64,000 nucleotides of DNA, taken from contig NZ_BAAAFN010000015.1 of assembly GCF_039523555.1 (NCBI RefSeq), positions 496,001-560,000 on the forward strand. Reading direction: 5' to 3'. Numbering within the stretch: position 1 is the first letter of the stretch; every line of letters starts with the position of its first letter. A program made the translations under genes and the position numbers. The notes under the pieces were generated by a model that was not told where the DNA came from, searched no databases, and saw nothing but the letters and a program-made list of their open reading frames with translations. Origin of the DNA: Castellaniella daejeonensis. GTDB lineage: Bacteria; Pseudomonadota; Gammaproteobacteria; Burkholderiales; Burkholderiaceae_B. Positions 57,636 to 64,000 of this stretch are shown one piece after another.

Positions 57636-58031
57636 ATGGAAAATCGCAACCTCGCCATCTTCTCTCTCATTGGCCGCATCCTGATCGCCATCCTGTTCCT
57701 GGTCGGCGTTTCGGGCAAGATCTCCGCGCCGGCAGGCACCATCGGCTATATCGCATCCAGCGGCATGCCGCTGCCCACCCTGGCGTATGCCATCGCGGTG
57801 TTCGTCGAACTGGTGCTGCCGATCCTGCTGGTGCTGGGCTGGCGCACGCGGGAAAGCGCCGCCATCCTGGCGCTGTTCAGCATCGTGGCGGCCCTGTTCT
57901 TCCACAACCAGCTCGGCGACATGAACCAGTCGATCCATTTCTTCAAGAACCTGGCGATCGCTGGCGGCCTGCTGCAGCTGGCGGCCTTCGGCGGCGGGGC
58001 GCTGAGCCTGGACGCACGCCGGACGCGCTGA
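57636..58031 (+). CDS. DoxX-family membrane protein
   Basis: A 131-residue protein with four membrane helices (starting IFSLIGRILIAILFLVGVSG; FVELVLPILLVLGW; ILALFSIVAALFFHNQ; NLAIAGGLLQLAAFGG). The motif RILIAILFLVGVSGKISAP is typical of DoxX/YphA. Members associate with thiol or quinone oxidoreduction at the inner membrane. It ends 2 bases before the convergent TIM-barrel gene. Confidence 0.9.
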   Translation: MENRNLAIFSLIGRILIAILFLVGVSGKISAPAGTIGYIASSGMPLPTLAYAIAVFVELVLPILLVLGWRTRESAAILALFSIVAALFFHNQLGDMNQSIHFFKNLAIAGGLLQLAAFGGGALSLDARRTR

Positions 58032-58033
58032 AC

Positions 58034-58897
58034 CTACACCACCGAGCGGTGCCGCTGGATGCAGGTATCCAGCACTTCTTCTCCGGGGCGGCTCCACCAG
58101 TCCTCGGAGAAGATCTCGACTTCGCACAGGCCGGCATAGCCGGCCGATTCCATTTCGCGGCGGATGGTCTTGAGTTCGATGACCCCGTCGCCCATCATGC
58201 CGCGGTCGTTCAGGAGATCGCGCGTCGGCGCCAGCCAGTCGCAGACATGGTAGGCCAGCAGCCGCTTGGCGCCCGCGCGCCTGATCTGGGCGTGCAGTTT
58301 GGGATCCCACCACACGTGGTATACGTCCACGGCCACGCCCAGCATGCCTGAGCGTTCCGGGTCGAGCTCGTCGCACAGGTCCAGCGCCTGCTCCAGCGTA
58401 TTGATGCAGGCGCGCTCCGCGGCCTGCATAGGGTGCAGGGGCTCGATCGCCAGCGGCATCCCGACGGTGCGGGCGTATTCCAGGGTGGCCGCGATGCCGT
58501 CGCGCACCTCGCCGCGCGCCCGGGTGATGTCGGTATAGGCCGGCACGCCCTGCAAGGCGCCCGGCAGGGACCCCACCACCAGGACCAGGCACGGCGCGTC
58601 CAGGGCGCGCGCTTCGTCCACCGCGCGCCGGTTGTCCTCGAGCGCCGCCGTCAGGCCGGCCGTGTTGGCGGCCGGATAGAAGCCCCCCCGGCAGTAGCCC
58701 GATAGGCCTACGCCGGTGGTCCGCAGGAGGCGGGCCACGGTTTCCAGGCCGACGTCTGCCACCTGGTCGCGCCAGGGCGAGATCGCGTGGATGCCGCGCC
58801 GGGCGCATTCGTCGATGATCCTGTCCAGCCGCCACTGCTTGCGCACCGTGGCGGTGTTCAGGGACAGCAGCGCGTGGTCGTTGGACAAGTCCCGCAT
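58034..58897 (-). CDS. TIM-barrel sugar phosphate isomerase/epimerase family protein
   Basis: A 287-residue AP-endonuclease-2-type TIM barrel: LSLNTATVRKQWRLDRIIDE, GIHAISPWRDQV, then metal-site residues in LAIEPLHPMQ, VAVDVYHVWWDP, AYHVCDWLAP and CEVEIFSEDWW. Isomerases and epimerases of ketoses, keto-inositols or keto-acids belong here. It is the last gene of the six-gene operon, 10 bases after the DUF993 gene. Confidence 0.87.
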   Translation of the reverse strand: MRDLSNDHALLSLNTATVRKQWRLDRIIDECARRGIHAISPWRDQVADVGLETVARLLRTTGVGLSGYCRGGFYPAANTAGLTAALEDNRRAVDEARALDAPCLVLVVGSLPGALQGVPAYTDITRARGEVRDGIAATLEYARTVGMPLAIEPLHPMQAAERACINTLEQALDLCDELDPERSGMLGVAVDVYHVWWDPKLHAQIRRAGAKRLLAYHVCDWLAPTRDLLNDRGMMGDGVIELKTIRREMESAGYAGLCEVEIFSEDWWSRPGEEVLDTCIQRHRSVV

Positions 58898-58907
58898 GCC
58901 GAGTTCC

Positions 58908-60098
58908 TCAGGGTTGATGGATGCCGTGCACGGTCAGCCACTGCGCCATGCGTTCGATCGCCAGTTCGGGCCGCTCGAGCACGCCGGCCCGGTCGGCCAG
59001 CCGGAACAGTTCGGCCATGTGCAGCACCGAGCGTGCGCTTTCCTGCCCGCCCACCATCGAGAAATGCCCCTGGTGGCCGTTGAGCCAGGCCATGAAGACC
59101 ACGCCTGTCTTGTAGAAGCGCGTGGGCGCCGCGAAGATGTGGCGCGACAGGGGAACGGTGGGCGCCAGGATCTCGTGGAAGCGCGCCGCATCCCCCGCCG
59201 CCAGGGCGGCCAGCGCGGCGCTGGCCGCCGGCGCGATGGCGTCGAAGATGCCCAGCAGCGCGTCGCTGTGTCCGTGCGTGGGCAGGTCGCCCGCGCCGTC
59301 GCCCGCGATCAGTTCGGCATAGTTGAAGTCGTCGCCCGTGTACATGCGCACGCCCGCCGGCAGGCGGCGCCGCATCTCGATTTCCCGGTCCTTGTCCAGC
59401 AGCGAGATCTTGATCCCGTCGACCTTGTCCGCATGGGCCGCGATGATGTCCAGGGCGGTGTCCATGGCGCGCGGGATATCCTCGTCCCCCCAGTAGCCCC
59501 GCAGCTGGGGGTCGAACATGTCGCCCAGCCAGTGCAGGATCACCGGCTCGCGCACCTGTTCCAGGATGCGGCCGTAGACCCGGGCGTAATCCTCCGGGCC
59601 TCGTGCCACGCGCACCAGGGCGCGGCTGGCCATCAGGATCAGCCGGCCGCCCAGGGCCTCAATTGCCGCGACCTGTGCCTCGTAGGCCGCGATCACGTCG
59701 TCCAGCGTGCGAGCCGCTTCGGGCGCCAGGTGATCCGTCCCGCAGCCCGAGGCGACCCGGGCGCCGGGAAAGTCCCGAGCGGCGTCGAGCGAGCGCCGGA
59801 TCAGTTCGAGCGAAGTCGTCCAGTCCAGGCCCATGCCGCGCTGTGCGGTGTCCATGGCTTCTGCCACGCCGAGCCCCAGGGACCACAGGTGGCGGCGGTA
59901 GCCGATGGTGGCGTCCCAGTCGATGGCGCAATCGAGCCAGGGGTCCGCGGCGGCGAGCGGGTCGGCCACCACATGCGCCGCCGAATAGGCGATGCGGTTG
60001 AAGGCCGCGCCGCCGGCTGGCCGGGGCGCCGGTCCGCCGCGCAATGCGTAGGTTTCGAGCCCGCCCGACGGCGTGGGCAACAGGATGCGTCCGTTCAT
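58908..60098 (-). CDS. DUF993 protein (DHDPS-like TIM barrel)
   Basis: A 396-residue protein of the DUF993 family, related to dihydrodipicolinate synthase-type aldolases. Motifs: FNRIAYSAAHVVADPLAA, DWDATIGYRRHLWSLGLGV, ASGCGTDHLAP, EPVILHWLGDMFDPQLRGYW, and DGIKISLLDKDREIEMRRRL, where Lys in GIKIS is the probable Schiff-base residue. It could cleave a keto-deoxy sugar acid. No reaction is established as far as I know. It sits between the dehydrogenase and isomerase genes with gaps of 9 and 10 bases. Confidence 0.85.
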   Translation of the reverse strand: MNGRILLPTPSGGLETYALRGGPAPRPAGGAAFNRIAYSAAHVVADPLAAADPWLDCAIDWDATIGYRRHLWSLGLGVAEAMDTAQRGMGLDWTTSLELIRRSLDAARDFPGARVASGCGTDHLAPEAARTLDDVIAAYEAQVAAIEALGGRLILMASRALVRVARGPEDYARVYGRILEQVREPVILHWLGDMFDPQLRGYWGDEDIPRAMDTALDIIAAHADKVDGIKISLLDKDREIEMRRRLPAGVRMYTGDDFNYAELIAGDGAGDLPTHGHSDALLGIFDAIAPAASAALAALAAGDAARFHEILAPTVPLSRHIFAAPTRFYKTGVVFMAWLNGHQGHFSMVGGQESARSVLHMAELFRLADRAGVLERPELAIERMAQWLTVHGIHQP

Positions 60099-60107
60099 GG
60101 TGCCTCC

Positions 60108-61280
60108 TCAGGTGGCGGGAAACAGGGTCGGCACGTCGATCCAGCGGCGTTCCCGCCAGCTCTGCAGTGCCGTCTCGACCAGTTGCACGCCCTTGGCGCC
60201 TTCCTCGAGGGTCCAGCGGAAAGGCTCGTCGGCCACGACGTGGCGGATGAAGTGCTCCCACTGGATCTTGAATCCGTTGTCGTAGACCTCGGTATCGGGC
60301 ACCGTCTGCCACTGCTCCATGAAGGGCATCTTCTGTTTCTCGTCGGGATTCCAGACCGGCCGCGGCGTGGAAACCCGGGGCTGGACGACGCACTCCGTCA
60401 ATCCCGCGACGGCCGAGCCGTGTGTGCCGTCCACGTGGAAGGTCACCAGGTCGTCGCGGCGCACGCGCGTGACCCACGAGCTGTTGACCTGTGCGATGAC
60501 GGGCTCGCCGCCATGACCCTTGAGCTGGAAGGTGGCGTAGGCCGCATCGTCTGCGGTGGCCTCGTACGGCCGGCCCTGTTCGTCCCGGCGCTCGGGGATG
60601 TGGGTGGCGCCCAGGCAGGACACGGACTGGACTTCGCCGAAGAGATTGTCCAGCACGTAGCGCCAGTGGCAGACCATGTCGAGGATCATCCCGCCGCCGT
60701 CTTCCTTGCGATAGTTCCAGGACGGGCGCTGGATGGGCTGCAGGTCGCCTTCGAACACCCAGTAGCCGAATTCGATGCGCACCGAGAGCATGCGTCCGAA
60801 GAAGCCCGAGCGGCGCAGCATGTCGAGCTTGCGCAGGCCCGGCAGGAACAACTTGTCCTGGACCACGCCGTGCTTGATCCCGGCCTCGCGCGCCAGGCGG
60901 CAGACCCGGAGCGCCTCGTCCAGGCCGGTGGCGATGGGTTTTTCGCAGTAGATGTGCTTGCCGGCGCCGATCGCCCGGGCCAGGAGATCGGGGCGCATCT
61001 GCGTGGTGCCGGCGTCGAAGAACACCGTGTCGTCCGGGTTGAACAGCGCCGCGTCCAGGTCGTCGGTGCAGCGGTCGATCCCGTGCGCCGAGGCAAGGGC
61101 GCGGACCTTGTCCAGGTTCCGGCCCACCAGAATCGGATCGGGCATCACCCGGTCGCCATTGGCCAATGCCACGCCGCCCTGGCGGCGGATCGCCACGATC
61201 GAGCGGATCAGGTGCTGGTTCATGCCCATGCGTCCCGTGACGCCATGCATGATGATTCCAAGACGTTGCGTCGTGCTCAT
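60108..61280 (-). CDS. Gfo/Idh/MocA-family oxidoreductase
   Basis: A 390-residue NAD(P)-dependent sugar dehydrogenase. The Rossmann domain begins LGIIMHGVTGRMGMNQHLIR, an unusual start with TGRMG in place of the usual GxGxxG. The family motif KHIYCEKPIATG is near residue 115, and the C-terminal domain has DGGGMILDMVCHWRYVLDN, with the catalytic His. It probably oxidises a sugar or polyol at one hydroxyl. The start at 61280 is 14 bases after the enolase-type gene. Confidence 0.9.
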   Translation of the reverse strand: MSTTQRLGIIMHGVTGRMGMNQHLIRSIVAIRRQGGVALANGDRVMPDPILVGRNLDKVRALASAHGIDRCTDDLDAALFNPDDTVFFDAGTTQMRPDLLARAIGAGKHIYCEKPIATGLDEALRVCRLAREAGIKHGVVQDKLFLPGLRKLDMLRRSGFFGRMLSVRIEFGYWVFEGDLQPIQRPSWNYRKEDGGGMILDMVCHWRYVLDNLFGEVQSVSCLGATHIPERRDEQGRPYEATADDAAYATFQLKGHGGEPVIAQVNSSWVTRVRRDDLVTFHVDGTHGSAVAGLTECVVQPRVSTPRPVWNPDEKQKMPFMEQWQTVPDTEVYDNGFKIQWEHFIRHVVADEPFRWTLEEGAKGVQLVETALQSWRERRWIDVPTLFPAT

Positions 61281-61294
61281 GGAAGTCCTTTGAT

Positions 61295-62722
61295 TCAATA
61301 AACGGAACGCATTGCGTCCCAGGAAACATGGCCGCCAGCCGTGCCGGTCGCGAAACCGGCGCGGTCCAGGCCACCCAGATCGATCAGTCCGCCGTCGATG
61401 CGCAGGCGTACGGCGCCGTCGGAATGCTCGTAAAGCGTCGGGAACCCTGCCAGGAACCCCTGTTGTTCGGCTTGCGGCGCGGCGGCCAGGCCGTTCACGT
61501 AATGGTGTCCGTTGCGTTCCACGTGGGTCAGGCCCAGCCAGCCCGCCAGCGCCAGGTCCTGCTGGACTCCCAGGCCTGCCTGCATCGTGAGATCCTCGCC
61601 CGACAGGAAATAGGCCCGGCGGGTGTCGCGCGACCAGGCCGTGCAACGTGCGGCGTTCAGCACGGATTTGTAGAATCCCTTGCAGCTCTTGCTGGACACT
61701 CCGGTGTAGCCGACTGCCCGTGCGCGGGGGAATGCATCCAGTGTCGCGTCCGATTCGTCGATCAGCAGGGGCACGCGCGTGCCCAGGGCCGAAACGTCCG
61801 TATCCAGCGCCTGTGCCCGCGCCAGGGGTTGCTCGATGAACGCCAGGCGTTCTGCCAGGGGCGCCAGCGCGGGCTCGCATTCCAGGCGGTCGAGGAATGC
61901 GGCCAGGTGCGCCGCATCGCGGTACTGCTCGTTGCCGTCGAGCGTCACCAGGTCCATGGCGTCCTGGATCACCGGGACGATGTCCGCCAGGCGGCGCGCA
62001 TCTTCCTGCGCATCGCCCGCGAGCTTCAGCTTGAAGTGGCGGTGGCCGTACCGGGCGGCGGCCTGGGTCAGGCTGCACGGAAGGCCGTCTTCCGGCGCGC
62101 CGGGCGGTGGCTCCACGAGCGCATCGGCCAGCCCCACCGTGTGCCGCGCCGCGATCCGCCTGCCTGACAGGGATGCGGGATGCGCGGCCAGGAAGGCATC
62201 CAGGTCGAAACCCGCCAGGTCGCCGGCCAGGCCGGTTCCCGCCAGGCGCATGCCCGCGGCGTTGGCCGACAGAGCCGCGCAGAAGCTCGTGCCCAGGGCA
62301 TGGCAGACCGCATCGAACACCGCCCGGTCCACCAGGGCGGGGCCGTAGGACGCCACCAGGGGCGGCAGGCCGCGCCGTGCCGCGGTGCCGTGGATGGCAC
62401 GGTAGTGGCGGGCGGAATGCCCCCAGGCGGTGTCGGGGCCGGAGTCCGAGCGGTAGGCCTCGCGGGTCAGGGATAGGGCTTCGCGCAATTGCTCGAAATT
62501 CCGCTCCTGGGTCAGCGCGGGATCCTTGTCGAACCATTTGGGGATCATCATTTCGGCCGCGCAACCGGTCACCGTCCGGCCGTCTTCCAGTCGGATGCGC
62601 ACCCTGGCGTAGGCCTGCGGGCAGGCGTTCACGGTGGCATTGCCGAATCTGAAGGGCAGCCGAAGGATGACATCGCGCTCGGCAAAGCCGATGTCCTCGA
62701 TCACAAAACGGATGGCGTCCAT
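61295..62722 (-). CDS. Enolase-superfamily (mandelate racemase/MLE-like) enzyme
   Basis: A 475-residue enzyme, longer than the usual 360-420. An N-terminal capping domain is followed by a barrel with KxK-type Lys in HRHFKLKLAG, metal ligands Asp in VTLDGNEQY, Glu in AFIEQPLA and Asp in LLIDESDA, and a second Lys motif GVSSKSCKGF. The Lys-Lys arrangement suggests the MLE/sugar-acid dehydratase side of the superfamily rather than mandelate racemase with His-Asp. Substrate unknown. A length of this size and the large insert at about 85-190 are unusual. Confidence 0.82.
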   Translation of the reverse strand: MDAIRFVIEDIGFAERDVILRLPFRFGNATVNACPQAYARVRIRLEDGRTVTGCAAEMMIPKWFDKDPALTQERNFEQLREALSLTREAYRSDSGPDTAWGHSARHYRAIHGTAARRGLPPLVASYGPALVDRAVFDAVCHALGTSFCAALSANAAGMRLAGTGLAGDLAGFDLDAFLAAHPASLSGRRIAARHTVGLADALVEPPPGAPEDGLPCSLTQAAARYGHRHFKLKLAGDAQEDARRLADIVPVIQDAMDLVTLDGNEQYRDAAHLAAFLDRLECEPALAPLAERLAFIEQPLARAQALDTDVSALGTRVPLLIDESDATLDAFPRARAVGYTGVSSKSCKGFYKSVLNAARCTAWSRDTRRAYFLSGEDLTMQAGLGVQQDLALAGWLGLTHVERNGHHYVNGLAAAPQAEQQGFLAGFPTLYEHSDGAVRLRIDGGLIDLGGLDRAGFATGTAGGHVSWDAMRSVY

Positions 62723-62748
62723 GTCTCGCGTCCCCCGCTTCCGGGGGC

Positions 62749-63543
62749 CTAGTGGTCCAGTATGCCTTCGGAGTAGAAGTGGGCGCGGATCAGCTTGGCG
62801 TACCTGGCGAACTCGGGAGAGCCCATGACGTCCAGCGAACGCATGCGCGGCAGGTCGATGTCGTAGATGGCCGCGATGGATCCGGGCCGCTCGCTCATGA
62901 CGATGACCCGGTCCGACAGGAAGATCGCCTCGGGGATGCTGTGCGTGATCAGGAGCACTGTCTTGCGGGATTCGGCCCAGATCCGCTGCAGTTCGAGGTT
63001 CATTTTCTCGCGCGTCATGGCGTCGAGCGCGCCGAAGGGCTCGTCCATCAGGAGCAGGGCCGGATCGTGCAGCAGGGCCCGGCAGATCGAGGCGCGCTGC
63101 TGCATGCCCCCCGACAGTTGCCAGGGATACTTGCGTTCGAAGCCCGTCAGTCCGGTCATCTCGATGAGCTGCAGCGCGCGTTCGCGCGCCGGTCCCATCG
63201 GCATGCGGCGCATTTCGGCCTGCAGCAGGATGTTGTCCAGCACGCTGCGCCATGCCAGCAGGACTGCGCTCTGGAAGACGATTCCCACGTCCTTGCGCGG
63301 TCCGGCGACGGGTTGACCCGCCAGGCTCAGCCGCCCATCGGTGATGGGCAGCAGGCCGGCCACCATCTTCAGCAGGGTGCTCTTGCCGCAACCCGAGGGG
63401 CCGACGACGGAGACGAACTCGCCCTTGCGGATGCTGAAATCCAGCGGCTTGAGCGATTCGACGGCGCCGTCGCGCGTCTGGTAGACCTTGGTGACGCCTG
63501 CGGCTTCGATCAGGATGTCGTCAGGCATGGGCGAGTCCGGCAC
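62749..63543 (-). CDS. ABC transporter ATP-binding protein (nitrate/sulfonate/taurine type)
   Basis: A 264-residue ATPase: Walker A GPSGCGKSTLLK near residue 50, Q-loop IVFQSAVLLAW, signature LSGGMQQRASICRALL, Walker B ALLLMDEPFGALD and H-loop His in LLITHSIPE. It pairs with the binding protein encoded 16 bases upstream; the permease gene is not between them and must lie beyond the window. It is cotranscribed with the four enzyme genes. Confidence 0.93.
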   Translation of the reverse strand: MPDSPMPDDILIEAAGVTKVYQTRDGAVESLKPLDFSIRKGEFVSVVGPSGCGKSTLLKMVAGLLPITDGRLSLAGQPVAGPRKDVGIVFQSAVLLAWRSVLDNILLQAEMRRMPMGPARERALQLIEMTGLTGFERKYPWQLSGGMQQRASICRALLHDPALLLMDEPFGALDAMTREKMNLELQRIWAESRKTVLLITHSIPEAIFLSDRVIVMSERPGSIAAIYDIDLPRMRSLDVMGSPEFARYAKLIRAHFYSEGILDH

Positions 63544-63559
63544 GGCTTGGTTCCTTGGT

Positions 63560-64000
63560 TCAGTTCTGGGGGAGATAGTCCAGCGTCACGTAGTCGCCGG
63601 GCTTGCCGCGCTGTTCGGGCGTGACGCCGCCGTATTCCACGAGCATGTCCAGCGACTTGTTCACGTTGTCCATGGCGACGCGGAACGGTCGCTGGCCTTT
63701 CGTTTCAGGCGTGTGATAAAGCTCGATGCTGCGCTTCAGGCCGACCAGCAGGGTTTCGGAAACGCCGGCCTTGGGCTTGGCTTCGAGCATGGCGTCGACG
63801 GCGGCCTGGGGGTCTTTTTCGGCCGCTTCGACGGCCCGGGTGGATGCGCGCATGAACCTGCGTGTCAGGTCGGCGTGCTCGGCGAGCCAGTCCTTGTTGA
63901 CGATGATGCCCGAACTGATCTGGTTGATGCCGGAATCGGCGAAGCGGATCGGGTAGACCGGCTTGCCGGTGGCGTCCTGCAGCTTGATGGCCTGATCCAT
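63560..64000 (-). CDS. ABC transporter substrate-binding protein, C-terminal part
   Basis: The frame is open to the window edge. The visible 146 residues are the second half of an NMT1/THI5-like periplasmic binding protein: IRFADSGINQISSGIIVNKD, a helix LTRRFMRASTRAVEAAEKDP, and the end YGGVTPEQRGKPGDYVTLDY. It delivers the substrate of the operon's enzymes. The N-terminus and signal peptide are outside the window. Confidence 0.88.
   Translation of the reverse strand: MDQAIKLQDATGKPVYPIRFADSGINQISSGIIVNKDWLAEHADLTRRFMRASTRAVEAAEKDPQAAVDAMLEAKPKAGVSETLLVGLKRSIELYHTPETKGQRPFRVAMDNVNKSLDMLVEYGGVTPEQRGKPGDYVTLDYLPQN

Noticed and set aside
1..64000. CRISPR arrays, rRNA genes, prophage structural genes, classic riboswitches
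   Set aside because: I looked for regularly spaced repeats, rRNA-like sequence, phage morphogenesis genes and known leader motifs and saw none that I could support.

Overview
The window (64 kb, with one 51-base run of N at 53522-53572) looks like a draft chromosome segment of a betaproteobacterium of the Bordetella/Achromobacter type (Alcaligenaceae). Evidence is the GC-rich, strongly codon-biased backbone, an E. coli-length Ppc, NMT1/TauA-type ABC systems, and a chaperone-effector pair behind a HrpL-type promoter that resembles Bordetella btcA-bteA. The genus is inferred.

Backbone part 1 (1-25811). Positions 1-5759 are a hexuronate/aldarate catabolic locus: the end of glucarate dehydratase, galactarate dehydratase, a GntR/FadR regulator, 5-dehydro-4-deoxyglucarate dehydratase, and a single protein fusing uronate dehydrogenase to an SMP-30 lactonase. 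Together they would take glucuronate/galacturonate through aldarolactone and aldarate to 2-oxoglutarate semialdehyde. Four copies of a 15-base motif lie around the regulator. Then come ppc, two dihydroxy-acid dehydratases of different subtypes, an iron-type uptake operon (TonB receptor plus TauABC-like ABC transporter) divergent from a Crp/Fnr regulator across a Fur-box-like sequence, nadE, a flavin monooxygenase with a thioesterase, an EamA exporter, a STAS protein, sdaA and its GlxA-like AraC regulator.

tRNA locus (25807-26464). A tRNA-Leu(CAA) gene is split in its anticodon loop by a roughly 248-nt group I intron of the Azoarcus type. A 37-bp copy of the tRNA 5' half sits 235 bp upstream beside the apparent original promoter, with hairpins and short direct repeats between, as expected of an integration scar.

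Accessory island (about 26465-51925), lower in GC and rich in insertion sequences. It carries a broken PIN-domain gene, an IS3 element joining two truncated genes, and a copper-resistance block: Cu(I) P-type ATPase, Met/His-rich periplasmic protein, DUF3141 hydrolase, M23 peptidase, CopG/DUF411, cytochrome c, CopI cupredoxin, CopB, CopA oxidase, DsbD, a YVTN propeller gene with a C-tract frameshift, a DUF2933 membrane protein and CopRS. Five near-identical palindromes (ATTACA-N4-TGTAAT type) lie upstream of these units and are probably CopR sites. Remnants of a second P-type ATPase and a second oxidase show turnover. An IS66 element, an IS3 fragment and a TetR/oxidoreductase/NTF2 cassette follow. 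The right edge carries an IS-end-like remnant at the end of a haloacid dehalogenase gene.

Backbone part 2 (51926-64000). This holds a haloacid dehalogenase, a glutathione S-transferase, the sequence gap inside a probable type III effector gene, its CesT-type chaperone with a HrpL-like box, a LysR regulator divergent from pirin and DoxX genes, and a six-gene operon (ABC binding protein, ABC ATPase, enolase-superfamily enzyme, Gfo/Idh/MocA dehydrogenase, DUF993 protein, TIM-barrel isomerase) that looks like an uncharacterised sugar or sugar-acid pathway.
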